This document shows, in pieces, positions 35,901 through 45,225 of a stretch of DNA of 64,000 nt (positions are counted from its first letter, which is position 1; every line of letters begins with the position of its first letter). The translations under genes were made by a program, and so were the position numbers. This DNA comes from JANNBN01 sp963763885. GTDB lineage: Bacteria; Actinomycetota; Acidimicrobiia; Acidimicrobiales; JANYDT01. A model generated the notes under the pieces. The model did no database searches, had not been told where the DNA came from, and worked only from the letters and a program-made list of their open reading frames with translations. The stretch lies in contig CAVXQD010000003.1 in NCBI GenBank assembly GCA_963763885.1, positions 620,001 through 684,000 on the forward strand, in the 5' to 3' direction.

Positions 35901-37936
35901 GGCGACGGCCGCACGCGGCTTCACCGCTTCGAAAGAAGCGGTCTCCATTGCGGCATGAGTGCTGCGCCGACAACGTTATCGATGACGTACTTCCTTCACC
36001 GCTTCGAAAGAAGCGGTCTCCATTGCGGCTCGTCGGCGTGGCAGTTGGGCGATCGTGGCCTGCAGCTTCACCGCTTCGAAAGAAGCGGTCTCCATTGCGG
36101 CGTAACCACCCTTGTCGAGCGCATCACGGATGCCGACGGCCTTCACCGCTTCGAAAGAAGCGGTCTCCATTGCGGCCGATCGATGCGTTCACCCGCACCC
36201 AGACCACTTTCGTCGTCTTCACCGCTTCGAAAGAAGCGGTCTCCATTGCGGCGATTTCCACTTCTTCAACGCAGCGACGGCAGCGACGACTTCACCGCTT
36301 CGAAAGAAGCGGTCTCCATTGCGGCACGACAGCGCCCGCGCAGCCCCGTCGTGGCTGATATCTTCACCGCTTCGAAAGAAGCGGTCTCCATTGCGGCCTG
36401 GGCCCAGACCGCGCACGCTTCGCGGATGTCGCAGCTTCACCGCTTCGAAAGAAGCGGTCTCCATTGCGGCGTTCCCGAGACTGACATGCCGACCGTCCAC
36501 GTGGCAGCTTCACCGCTTCGAAAGAAGCGGTCTCCATTGCGGCACGCTTCACGGCGTCGATCGTCAGCGCGCATGACATCTTCACCGTTTCGAAAGAAGC
36601 GGTTTCCATTGCGGCGCCACCCGAGGTGGCCATTACGCTTGCCGTCCTCGCTTCACCGCTTCGAAAGAAGCGGTCTCCATTGCGGCGTTTGCTTCGGCCC
36701 GTGCGGCCGGTGGCGGCGTTGCCTTCTTCACCGCTTCGAAAGAAGCGGTCTCCATTGCGGCACCGACTGCCGCCAAACCACCCAGACCCCGAAAGCCCCG
36801 ACTTCACCGCTTCGAAAGAAGCGGTCTCCATTGCGGCGCCGGCATCGTGCATCTGCCGCGGGCAACTAGCACTGCTTCACCGCTTCGAAAGAAGCGGTCT
36901 CCATTGCGGCCCTTGGCGGCGGCGGTGTTTCTTCGTCCCACGTGTTCGCTTCACCGCTTCGAAAGAAGCGGTCTCCATTGCGGCGAGCGATTGCCACGTG
37001 CCCGCTGCCCGCCTGGTCACGGTCCTTCACCGCTTCGAAAGAAGCGGTCTCCATTGCGGCGTTCTCCCAATACTTCACCCTGGCGTTGCGTTCACAACTT
37101 CACCGCTTCGAAAGAAGCGGTCTCCATTGCGGCGCCCAAGCGCGGCTACCGGGACCCATACCGCAAGGGTCCTTCACCGCTTCGAAAGAAGCGGTCTCCA
37201 TTGCGGCGTTGGTATCGAGGAACTGACCGAGTTCACCGAGTCACAGCTTCACCGCTTCGAAAGAAGCGGTCTCCATTGCGGCACGACTCGCTGGTCAGGG
37301 TCAACGAGTCACAGCTTCACCGCTTCGAAAGAAGCGGTCTCCATTGCGGCCCCACAAGGCCCCTTCCCGTTTACCCGCCCCACCTGCTTCACCGCTTCGA
37401 AAGAAGCGGTCTCCATTGCGGCTGAGTGGCGTGCGAAGGCGGCGTCGGTGTCGAACTGTCTTCACCGCTTCGAAAGAAGCGGTCTCCATTGCGGCTGCTA
37501 TCCACCCCGGCGATGCGGAGGGCAAGCTCGAATCTTCACCGCTTCGAAAGAAGCGGTCTCCATTGCGGCTTGCTGGTGGGCGACCTCCACCCGAAACCTG
37601 CCGTTGGCTTCACCGCTTCGAAAGAAGCGGTCTCCATTGCGGCGGTCAAGGCTGGCACCCGTGACAAGTCTCCGACCAACTTCACCGCTTCGAAAGAAGC
37701 GGTCTCCATTGCGGCGTCTGGCTCCGGACGTGGTTTCTCTGCCCCGACGTTCCTTCACCGCTTCGAAAGAAGCGGTCTCCATTGCGGCTCTTCCGGATGG
37801 TCATCGGGCAGTGTTGGTCACCTTCTTCACCGCTTCGAATGAAGCGGTCTCCATTGCGGCGATTTGCTCGGCCCGGCCCAGTTCGATGGGTTGGATGCTC
37901 CTTCACCGCTTCGAAAGAAGCGGTCTCCATTGCGGC
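29987..37936 (+). CRISPR. type I-U CRISPR array, about 107 repeats of 36 bp
   Basis: By hand count there are 107 repeats (first 29987-30022, last 37901-37936) and 106 spacers of 32-45 bases, mostly 36-41, with a mean period of about 75. The 36-base repeat starts CTTC, has a perfect 8-bp stem ACCGCTTC / GAAGCGGT closed by a GAAA tetraloop, and ends CTCCATTGCGGC. All copies are identical except 36580-36615 (two C-to-T changes) and 37825-37860 (one A-to-T change), both in the distal part. The last eight bases ATTGCGGC would be the crRNA 5' handle if cleavage is as in other type I systems. Transcription is inferred to run left to right from the leader after cas2. The repeat is open in all frames and yields only spurious repetitive peptides. 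Confidence 0.98.
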
Positions 37937-37978
37937 TCACACTGCTGACGCAACCCCCCCCCGACACGGCGTGCTCGC

Positions 37979-38222
37979 CTTCAGCGCTTCGAAAGAAGCG
38001 GGTCTCCATTGGGCCAGGGAATTTGGGCGCTTCCGAACGACACACGTGGCGGCTTCACCGCTTCGAAAGAAGCCATCTCCATTGCGGCATGACGCCGCCA
38101 TTGACTTTGAGTACCCAACAACGAGTTGTTCACCGATTCTGCATCCCTATTGCGGTGCGTTGACGATGGTGTCAACGGCCATCAGCTCTTCACCGCTTCG
38201 AAGAAGCGGATCTCCGTGTGGC
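37979..38222 (+). repeat. decayed repeats at the leader-distal end of the array
   Basis: Four degenerate repeats follow the intact array. 37979-38015 has a stem change and one inserted G; 38053-38088 has CCAT in place of CGGT in the right stem arm; about 38128-38157 is strongly shortened; 38188-38222 has lost one A from the loop and its end is altered. This gradient of decay is normal for the oldest end of an array and confirms its orientation. The segment ends about 40 bases before the right Uma2 gene. Confidence 0.9.
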
Positions 38223-38263
38223 ACCAGTCGTCTTACCTCGGGGACGGCGATACGCTCACATCC

Positions 38264-38770
38264 ATGCGGACCGTCGTGGTTGGCACTCGCCCTCCGGAAC
38301 TTGCAGCGTTGATTGATGCGCGCCGGGCAAAGGGACTCGACTTGTTTGACGAGCTTTGGAACGGCGACCTCCACATGAACCCCGCACCGCACGCCCGCCA
38401 CGGCGATCTTGATTTTCAGCTTCCGCAAATCCTTGGCCCTCTTGCCAAAGCCAAGGGCTTATTCGGCAAAGGGGTCTTCAACCTTGGGGTAGCAGACAAC
38501 TACCGGGTTCCCGATCTCGGCTTCACCCGCGGTCGCATCAACGAGACGTACGTTGCCACCGCAGCACTGGTCATCGAAATCGTTTCACCGGGCGATGAGA
38601 CGTTTGACAAGTTGCCCCACTACGAGGAATTTGGCGTTGAAGAAGTGATCGTGGTCGACCCCGAATCACGTTCAGTCCAGATCTACCGGGGCACCCAGCA
38701 AACCGACACCTCAATGGTCCTCGGCATCAGCGCTGCGTGGCTGACCGCTCAACTGGACTGGCCGGACTGA
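38264..38770 (+). CDS. Uma2-family (DUF820) PD-(D/E)XK nuclease-like protein, right copy
   Basis: A 168-residue paralogue of the gene at 16225. Conserved core AALVIEIVSPGDETFDKLPHYEEFGVEEVIVVDPESRSVQIYRG with the same acidic and lysine positions; start MRTVVVGTRPPELAALIDARRAKGLDLFDELWNGDLHMNP. The frame is open back into the decayed repeats, but ATG 38264 matches the start of the left copy. It overlaps the 3' end of the convergent MFS gene by about 22 bases. Two close copies bordering the CRISPR-containing island suggest duplication or recombination around it. Confidence 0.83.
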   Translation: MRTVVVGTRPPELAALIDARRAKGLDLFDELWNGDLHMNPAPHARHGDLDFQLPQILGPLAKAKGLFGKGVFNLGVADNYRVPDLGFTRGRINETYVATAALVIEIVSPGDETFDKLPHYEEFGVEEVIVVDPESRSVQIYRGTQQTDTSMVLGISAAWLTAQLDWPD

Positions 38771-39948
38771 ACCCGGCCGGGCCGCCACGACAAAGCGGTA
38801 AGTACTGCAGCAGCGGCGGCGAACACGCCAAGCGCTGCAGTGATGGACGTTTGATCCGCCACCCAACCTGCCAGGGTGGGCCAGATCGCGCCCACCGACG
38901 ACAGTGTGCCCACGATGGCAGCGACAGATGCCGACCGGCCGGGGACGACGGTCAACTCCCTGTGGTGCAGGTCTGCCCACACAAACCCCATCCCTACGCC
39001 CACGATTGTCATCGCAACCGTTGCTGCCGCACCAGCTGTATTCGCGCTTACAGATTCCCACTCATGCGAGGCGACGGCCGCCGCAACACCAAGCGCGCCA
39101 ACAATAAGACAACCACCGCCCAACCGCGGAGTTGTAACGCCGGCCAATCCTCGTCGATCCACCACTGCACTGGAAGCGAGACCGCCAACCACATACCCAA
39201 CCGCAATGAACTGTGCGACCACGGGCCTGTCGATTGCGATGGCAGCCACGGCGAACGCTGCAATCGGTTCGTCCAGTGGGAACAGCAACACATTGATCAC
39301 CGCAAGCCGAACGACCGACCTGTTACGAAGCAGCGCTGTCATCGGCAGTCGCGTTTCGGCCTCCGCCGCAGCGTGTCGTGGCGGATACTCGACGGTCGAA
39401 ATGAACACCGTGTATGCCCCAAGTGCCGCCGCCGTGAACCAAAACACGCCTCGCCAACCAACGAAGGTGGCAGCGCCAATGGCCAACGTCACCGGGCCCA
39501 ACAGGTCGCCGACAAAACTCAACAGATGCTGCCGGCCTAACGCTCGTTCAAGTTGATCTCCCGGCATGGACTCTGCCAGCGCGGCTTCGAGCGGGCCAAT
39601 CACGAGGTCACCTGCCGCGCCCAACAGCAGCACTCCAATCGCAAGGATCCAAAACTGGTGTCCTCCGGCGAAGAGCACCAGGCCAAGCGTCTGGAGTGCT
39701 GAACCGATAACTGCAAGCACCCGTCGGTCGAAGACGTCGGCAAGCGCTCCAAGTGGCCCACCAACCAGCCCGCTCAACATGGCGATGGAGATCAAAGAAC
39801 CGGCCTGGGTGTAGCTCACCCCAAGGTCGCTTCGCAGGTTCTCGATCACGCCGCCGGGCAGATAGCTCCACCACTCGTCAATCAGGCGCACCGTGAGCGC
39901 GGCCAGCACCATGGAACGAATGGCTCGTGGCAGCGTTGCAGGTGTCAC
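38749..39948 (-). CDS. MFS transporter
   Basis: A 399-residue integral membrane protein with about twelve hydrophobic helices. The opening WWSYLPGGVIENLRSDLGVSYTQAGSLISIAMLSGLVGGPLGALADVFDRRVLAVIGSALQTLGL contains the typical MFS loop 2-3 motif (G-x-L-A-D-x-x-x-R-R). Substrate unknown; the family resembles drug or sugar efflux permeases. GTG start at 39948. Its 3' end overlaps the right Uma2 gene on the other strand, and its start is divergent from the deacetylase gene with about 50 bases between them. Confidence 0.83.
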   Translation of the reverse strand: MTPATLPRAIRSMVLAALTVRLIDEWWSYLPGGVIENLRSDLGVSYTQAGSLISIAMLSGLVGGPLGALADVFDRRVLAVIGSALQTLGLVLFAGGHQFWILAIGVLLLGAAGDLVIGPLEAALAESMPGDQLERALGRQHLLSFVGDLLGPVTLAIGAATFVGWRGVFWFTAAALGAYTVFISTVEYPPRHAAAEAETRLPMTALLRNRSVVRLAVINVLLFPLDEPIAAFAVAAIAIDRPVVAQFIAVGYVVGGLASSAVVDRRGLAGVTTPRLGGGCLIVGALGVAAAVASHEWESVSANTAGAAATVAMTIVGVGMGFVWADLHHRELTVVPGRSASVAAIVGTLSSVGAIWPTLAGWVADQTSITAALGVFAAAAAVLTALSWRPGRVQSGQSS

Positions 39949-39998
39949 CCAGAGGAACGTACTTGCTGTGGCGTGCGCGCAAGCGGGAGTATCAACGG

Positions 39999-41006
39999 GT
40001 GAGTCTCCTCTTTGTGTCCCACCCGGTGTACTTGGAACACCTGGCAGGGCCTCGTCATCCTGAAACTCCAGATCGGCTGACAGCGGTGCTCAGCAGTGCA
40101 GCAAGACCGGAGCTGCGCGAAGCGATGGTGTTCTGCGAACCCAGCGCAGCTTCGCTTGAACAGTTGACTGCAGTGCACGCTGCAGAGCACGTACTACGTG
40201 TACAGGGGATTTGTGCGGCAGGTGGTGGTCGCCTTGATCCCGACACGTACGCATCGCAAGGGACCTGGAACGCAGCGACGCTCGCTGCAGGATCCGGCCT
40301 GACTGCCATCGAACGCCTCGATGCCGGTGTGGCTGACGCAGCGTTTTGCGCGGTGCGTCCTCCAGGGCACCACGCCACCAGAGACACCTCGATGGGGTTC
40401 TGCATCTTCTCCAACGTGGCAGTGGCCGCGGCGGCCCTCGCGGAACGCGGCGAGCGCGTGATGATCTTCGATTACGACGCGCACCACGGCAACGGAACCC
40501 AAGACATTTTCTGGAACGACCCTCGGGTGCTGTTTGTCAGCATCCACCAATCGCCCCTCTACCCAGGCACCGGACACCTCAACGAGACAGGTGGACCAGA
40601 CGCCCCTGGGACCACGCTCAACATCCCTGTTCCTCCGGGGGCGACGGGAGACGTGTACCTCGATGCGTTCGACCGCGTCGTTGCGCCTATCGCAGACCGG
40701 TTCGCTCCGACATGGGTGATCGTGTCGGCCGGGTTCGATGCGCATCGGCGTGACCCGATCACCGACCTTGGTCTCAGTTCAGCCGACTATCCGGCGCTCA
40801 CCCGCCGGGCGTTCTCGCTTGTCCCGCCCGGCCGGAGGATTGCGATGTTGGAGGGTGGGTATGACCTTCAGGCCCTCGCCGATTCAACCGCAGCGGTGTT
40901 TGCGAGCCTGACCGGTGTGTCGTTCGAGCCGAGGGAATCAACGACGGCCGACGGTCCTGGGCGTGGCGTGGTCGACTCGGCTGTCCGGATGTGGTTTGAC
41001 ATCTGA
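39999..41006 (+). CDS. histone deacetylase superfamily protein (class II type)
   Basis: A 335-residue zinc amidohydrolase of the HDAC/AcuC/APAH group, expected to remove acetyl groups from lysine or polyamines. Motifs: HPETPDRL near the start, RPPGHHATRDTSMGFCIFSNVAVAA (His-His catalytic dyad), FDYDAHHGNGTQDIFW (Asp/His zinc ligands), SAGFDAHRRDP (third zinc ligand region) and LEGGYDL near the end. The start GTG 39999 (SLLFVSHPVYLEHLAG) matches the family; an upstream frame exists but overlaps the divergent transporter promoter. A hairpin terminator follows. Confidence 0.9.
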   Translation: MSLLFVSHPVYLEHLAGPRHPETPDRLTAVLSSAARPELREAMVFCEPSAASLEQLTAVHAAEHVLRVQGICAAGGGRLDPDTYASQGTWNAATLAAGSGLTAIERLDAGVADAAFCAVRPPGHHATRDTSMGFCIFSNVAVAAAALAERGERVMIFDYDAHHGNGTQDIFWNDPRVLFVSIHQSPLYPGTGHLNETGGPDAPGTTLNIPVPPGATGDVYLDAFDRVVAPIADRFAPTWVIVSAGFDAHRRDPITDLGLSSADYPALTRRAFSLVPPGRRIAMLEGGYDLQALADSTAAVFASLTGVSFEPRESTTADGPGRGVVDSAVRMWFDI

Positions 41007-41008
41007 GT

Positions 41009-41044
41009 GGTCACTTTTCGCGCGTTCAGGGCCAAAAAGTGACC
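41009..41044. terminator. bidirectional hairpin between convergent genes
   Basis: Perfect 10-base arms GGTCACTTTT (41009-41018) and AAAAGTGACC (41035-41044) directly after the deacetylase stop and 26 bases before the end of the convergent membrane-protein gene. The A/T runs at the inner end of the arms suit terminator function on both strands. Confidence 0.7.
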
Positions 41045-41070
41045 TTTGAATGCGCGGCAGAACCGGCCAA

Positions 41071-42129
41071 CTACTCCTTGATGATCCGCTCTGCCACGTC
41101 TGCTGGGATCTGCGGGCACAGTTCCTTGACCACCACAACCAGCTTGTCCTGAATGTCCACGGGGAATTGGGTGGTGTTGGCGGTTGGCCCGATGAGTTCC
41201 AATTCGGCCAGCGACAACCGGCCAAGGCCCACCACGTTTGCTCTCCGGGCACACGGCTCGTCGGCAGGGAGGAGCCCGGTTGCCGTGACTCTCCATTGCA
41301 CGCTGAGCTCGTCTGGCATGCACTGATACAACGAGCTGCGATATGGCGCACTCATGTCCAACACGTCGCCGGCGTTGATCGTGTTCAGCGCCATCATGCA
41401 GTCGATTGTCGTGTTCGGTGACGTTGCTCCCAACGCTGACACCGTGCTCCACAAGTACGCCCGTGTTGCTTCTTGGGTTTGCTCATCGATCGCCGAGTTC
41501 CCAGCCAGCGGCACAGTGTTTGCCGCGCCCGACGGCAATGAGGTCAGCAGTGGTGCTGGCTGGAGAGAGATCTGAGGGTTGGCGAACAGCGTTGGGAAAC
41601 TTTTGCTTGAGTCCTCTTTGGTGGCCCGAGTGAGCAACACAATTCCGCCGGTTACGACCAAGAAGGCAAGGAAGAGACCGCCGATGCCCAGCAGCAAAGC
41701 GCGTGCAGACGATCCGGCAGGCGGCTGTGCTGCGGCCGCAAGTTCCGCGGCAGCCAACGGGCTGAGGTTGTCCTCCGGAAGTGAAACCAGCTTCTTGTCA
41801 CTCAACGTGACTGCAAACTTCGGACGCACTCCGGCTCGGTCGATCCGGACCACAAGATCACCGCTCCGCGTAGGGACACATAATCCTGCGCCCTCAAACA
41901 ATGTGACATCCCGAACCTCTGGCAGCAGCCCGCCGGCCGACACACCCGGTGGCAACGCCGTTGCCGCCCCCAACTGTTGATCTCCGTGGAGGCCGGGTTG
42001 CAGCTCGGCTTGCAGCTCGGCTTGCACCGACGTCCAACTCCGGTTCCAGCGCAAGACGACAACGCTGCGTCCAGTTGACGGGTCCGCGAACCGTTCGCTG
42101 AACTGATGCACTGAAGGTTCGCCGACCAT
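41071..42129 (-). CDS. hypothetical single-pass membrane protein, 352 aa
   Basis: No family recognised. An N-terminal cytoplasmic part of about 135 residues (with a short Ala/Glu/Leu repeat QAELQAELQPGLHG) is followed by one strong transmembrane helix (ALLLGIGGLFLAFLVVTGGIVLL) and an outside domain of about 190 residues with four cysteines (DCMMAL, QCMPDEL, PCARRAN, LCPQIP) that could form disulfides. This layout fits a membrane-anchored extracytoplasmic protein. The gene is divergent from ppdK; about 170 bases separate the starts. Confidence 0.6.
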   Translation of the reverse strand: MVGEPSVHQFSERFADPSTGRSVVVLRWNRSWTSVQAELQAELQPGLHGDQQLGAATALPPGVSAGGLLPEVRDVTLFEGAGLCVPTRSGDLVVRIDRAGVRPKFAVTLSDKKLVSLPEDNLSPLAAAELAAAAQPPAGSSARALLLGIGGLFLAFLVVTGGIVLLTRATKEDSSKSFPTLFANPQISLQPAPLLTSLPSGAANTVPLAGNSAIDEQTQEATRAYLWSTVSALGATSPNTTIDCMMALNTINAGDVLDMSAPYRSSLYQCMPDELSVQWRVTATGLLPADEPCARRANVVGLGRLSLAELELIGPTANTTQFPVDIQDKLVVVVKELCPQIPADVAERIIKE

Positions 42130-42299
42130 GAACTAACGGTATCGGCAGCATGGCCGATCCGCTGAACCTAATCGGGCGCGGCGGCGTGGTGAACAGAGGG
42201 ATCGGAGTTGAACCCGCCGTGGAGCAACCCATCCGACACGGGTACCCAGCACTGGACCGAACAAAGGGGGAGGTAAACGCCGGTAGGCTTTCCTTCGCT

Positions 42300-45068
42300 A
42301 TGCCTGCCGCCAAAAAGACCGCTCCCCAGTCCGCCGCATCCAAGTCCGCACCGGCAAAGGCCGTTGCAAAGAAAGCTCCAGCGAAGCCAGTACAGCTCGC
42401 GTACGCGTTCGACCACAAGCATCCGGTCACGCCGATGAAACTGAAAGACCTCCTCGGTGGCAAAGGTGCAAACCTCGCCGAGATGACCAGTGTGCTGCGC
42501 CTTCCGGTGCCACCCGGGTTCACCATCTCCACCGACGCATGCCGTGCGTACATGAAGGGTGGCTGGCCAAAGGCGCTTGACGCCGAGGTTGCCGCTCAGG
42601 TCGCCAAGGTTGAAAAGCAGATGGGCCGCAAGCTGGGTGACCCCAAGAACCCGCTGCTGGTCAGCGTGCGCTCCGGTGCCAAGTTCTCCATGCCCGGCAT
42701 GATGGACACGGTCCTCAACCTCGGCCTCAACGACAAGTCCGTCGAGGGCATTGCCAAGGTCACTGGCGACGAGCGTTTCGCGTTCGACAGCTACCGCCGT
42801 TTCATCTCGATGTACGGCCGTATCGTGCTCGGTGTCGACGGCGCCCATTTCGAGCACTCGTTCGAGAACCACAAGCACAAGGCTGGCGCCGCCACCGACG
42901 CAGATATCCCAGCCAAGACGCTGCGTGTCATGTGCGAAGACTTCAAGAAGATCGTCAAGCGCGAAACCAAAGCCGAGTTCCCCCAGGACCCTAAGGCGCA
43001 GTTGCGTGGAGCCATCGAGGCTGTCTTCAAGAGCTGGAACGGCGCACGCGCCATTGCCTACCGCGTTCGTGAGCGCATCGCCCACGACCTTGGAACTGCG
43101 GTCAATGTGCAGTCCATGGTGTTCGGCAACCTCAACGACAACTCCGGCACCGGTGTGGGCTTCACCCGCAACGCGTCCACCGGCGATAACAAGCCGTACG
43201 GAGACTTTCTCGTCAACGCTCAGGGCGAAGACGTTGTGGCCGGTATCCGCAACACCGAATCACTCGATGCGCTCGCAGCCAAGTTCCCTGTGTGTGCAGA
43301 TGAATTGATGGCCATCTTCGATCGTCTCGAGGCGCACTACACAGACATGTGCGACACCGAGTTCACCATCGAAGACGGCAAGCTCTGGATGCTCCAGACC
43401 CGTGTTGGTAAGCGCACTGGTGCAGCCACGTTGAAGATGGCCGTTGAAATGGCAACCAAGCCAAGCGGCAAGACCAAGTGGAAGATCAGCAAGGAAGAAG
43501 CTGTCATGCGGGTCACCGCAGACTCCCTCGACCAGGTCCTGCACCCACAGTTCTCCAGCAAAACCAAGGCATTTGTGAAGGGCCTCGGCGCGTCGCCAGG
43601 CGCAGCCGTTGGCAAGGTCGTAATGACTGCAGACGCTGCGGTTGAAGCGACTGCCAAGGGCGAAAAGGTCATCCTGGTTCGCAGCGAAACGTCGCCCGAA
43701 GACGTGCACGGCATGATGGTCGCCGAAGGCATCCTCACCGCTCGCGGTGGCCTTGTGTCGCACGCAGCTGTGGTGGCACGTGGTTGGGGCAAGCCGGCAG
43801 TTGTGGGCGCAGAGTCCATCGACTTCATCGAAGGCGGCTTCAAGGTTGGTCCGGTCACCGTCAAGATCGGCGACGTCATCTCCCTCGACGGCGCAACCGG
43901 TGAAGTCATGCTCGGTGCGTTGGAAATGGCCAGCGGCGAACCTCCTGCAGAGTTCCACACGGTGCTCGCATGGGCCGACGTCATCCGCAAGGGCAGCAAG
44001 ACCGTTCGCGGTCTCAAGGTGCGTGCCAACGCTGACAACGGTCCAGATTCGAAGAACGCTCGCAAGTTCGGCGCTGAAGGTATTGGCCTCTGCCGCACAG
44101 AGCACATGTTCCTCGCAGAAGACCGTCTGCCAATCGTTCGCGAGATGATCCTCGCTGACAACGAAGATGCCGAAGAGGCAGCGCTCGAGAAGCTTCGTGC
44201 AGCTCAGAAGACGGACTTCGAAGACATCTTGCGGGAGATGGACGGCCTGCCCGTCACCGTGCGTCTGCTGGATCCTCCGTTGCACGAGTTCCTGCCAAAG
44301 ACCGAAGAGCTGCGGATCAAGCAGGCCACCAAGGGTCTCACCAAGCGTGAAGAGAAGCTGCTCGCAGCTGCCGAGGCTTGGCACGAGTTCAACCCAATGC
44401 TTGGTACCCGCGGCGTGCGTCTTGGCGTCGTCAAGCCAGGCCTCTACGAGATGCAGGTCACTGCACTTCTGGAAGCCGCTGCAGAGCGGGTTCACAAGGG
44501 TGGCAAGCCAGTCATCGAGGTCATGATCCCGCTCACGGTTACCCGTGAAGAGTTGGGCCTGGCCCGCAGCTGGGTTGAATCAGCCATCACGGAGACCAAG
44601 GCAAAGATGGACAAGAAGGCCGCCAAGGCACTCGATGTCACCATCGGCACCATGGTCGAGACACCACGCGCAGCAGTTCGTTCCGACGAGCTTGCTGAAG
44701 AAGCAGACTTCTTCTCCTACGGCACCAACGACCTCACCCAGATGACGTTCGGCTTCAGCCGTGACGACGTCGAAGGCCGCATGATGACGAGCTACTTGGA
44801 GCAGGGCCTGCTGAAGCGCAACCCGTTCGAGACCATCGACCAGTCCGGTGTGGGCGAGCTCGTGAAGGACTCCGCCGTTAAGGGCCGTGCGACCAAGCCT
44901 GGCCTCAAGCTGGGCGTGTGCGGCGAGCACGGCGGCGACCCCGAGTCCATCATGTTCTTCTACGCAGCCGGCCTGGACTACGTATCGTGCTCGCCGTTCC
45001 GCATCCCCATCGCCCGCCTTGCAGCAGCTCAGGCTGTGCTCGGCGCCTCCGCCGGCTCAAACGCTTAG
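42300..45068 (+). CDS. ppdK: pyruvate, phosphate dikinase
   Basis: Interconverts pyruvate, ATP and phosphate with phosphoenolpyruvate, AMP and diphosphate; works in gluconeogenesis or PPi-linked glycolysis. The 922-residue protein has an Ala/Lys/Pro-rich lead (MPAAKKTAPQSAASKSAPAKA) before the N-terminal ATP-grasp domain (GGKGANLAEMTSVLRLPVPPGF; SVRSGAKFSMPGMMDTVLNLGLN), the swivelling phosphohistidine domain with the catalytic His 488 in GGLVSHAAVVARGWGKP, and the C-terminal PEP-binding barrel (GTMVETPRAAV, SYGTNDLTQMTFGFSRDD, VCGEHGGDP). ATG 42300 is chosen; in-frame upstream sequence back to 42150 is probably leader, not protein. Relatives usually have a Thr-Ser-His at the catalytic site where this protein has Val-Ser-His. 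Confidence 0.96.
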   Translation: MPAAKKTAPQSAASKSAPAKAVAKKAPAKPVQLAYAFDHKHPVTPMKLKDLLGGKGANLAEMTSVLRLPVPPGFTISTDACRAYMKGGWPKALDAEVAAQVAKVEKQMGRKLGDPKNPLLVSVRSGAKFSMPGMMDTVLNLGLNDKSVEGIAKVTGDERFAFDSYRRFISMYGRIVLGVDGAHFEHSFENHKHKAGAATDADIPAKTLRVMCEDFKKIVKRETKAEFPQDPKAQLRGAIEAVFKSWNGARAIAYRVRERIAHDLGTAVNVQSMVFGNLNDNSGTGVGFTRNASTGDNKPYGDFLVNAQGEDVVAGIRNTESLDALAAKFPVCADELMAIFDRLEAHYTDMCDTEFTIEDGKLWMLQTRVGKRTGAATLKMAVEMATKPSGKTKWKISKEEAVMRVTADSLDQVLHPQFSSKTKAFVKGLGASPGAAVGKVVMTADAAVEATAKGEKVILVRSETSPEDVHGMMVAEGILTARGGLVSHAAVVARGWGKPAVVGAESIDFIEGGFKVGPVTVKIGDVISLDGATGEVMLGALEMASGEPPAEFHTVLAWADVIRKGSKTVRGLKVRANADNGPDSKNARKFGAEGIGLCRTEHMFLAEDRLPIVREMILADNEDAEEAALEKLRAAQKTDFEDILREMDGLPVTVRLLDPPLHEFLPKTEELRIKQATKGLTKREEKLLAAAEAWHEFNPMLGTRGVRLGVVKPGLYEMQVTALLEAAAERVHKGGKPVIEVMIPLTVTREELGLARSWVESAITETKAKMDKKAAKALDVTIGTMVETPRAAVRSDELAEEADFFSYGTNDLTQMTFGFSRDDVEGRMMTSYLEQGLLKRNPFETIDQSGVGELVKDSAVKGRATKPGLKLGVCGEHGGDPESIMFFYAAGLDYVSCSPFRIPIARLAAAQAVLGASAGSNA

Positions 45069-45082
45069 GCAACCTCGACAGT

Positions 45083-45117
45083 GCGAAACGACCCCGCCTC
45101 CGGCGGGGTCGTTTCGC
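45083..45117. terminator. perfect 16-bp hairpin after ppdK
   Basis: GCGAAACGACCCCGCC (45083-45098) pairs completely with GGCGGGGTCGTTTCGC (45102-45117) around a three-base loop TCC, 14 bases after the ppdK stop. This is the most stable simple hairpin seen in the window. Confidence 0.88.
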
Positions 45118-45150
45118 GTCCCGGCCTCTGCTGCTCATTTGGGGTTGGGC

Positions 45151-45225
45151 GTCGCGGCCCTGAGGCATGTTCGCGGCCTTTGTGCAGCATGCCTGGATGC
45201 CGCGAACGCGCGTGAGTACCGCGAC
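45151..45225. repeat. 75-bp four-box palindromic repeat, copy 1
   Basis: Boxes GTCGCGG (45151), GTTCGCGG (45169), CCGCGAAC (45200-45207) and CCGCGAC (45219-45225) form outer and inner inverted arms. The reverse complement of this copy matches the element at 63292-63366 in length and in the position of all four boxes. It lies in the non-coding stretch between ppdK and the hydrolase gene. Confidence 0.8.

Noticed and set aside
29987..38163. Many long open frames on both strands across the array, giving peptides such as FTASKEAVSIAA, LHRFERSGLHCG or METASFEAVK.
   Set aside because: The 36-base repeat is free of stop codons in all frames and is a multiple of three; the frames are artefacts of the CRISPR array.
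42150..42299. A 50-residue N-terminal extension of ppdK.
   Set aside because: It has no family similarity and lies in the intergenic region; ATG 42300 starts the Ala/Lys-rich lead and ATP-grasp domain.
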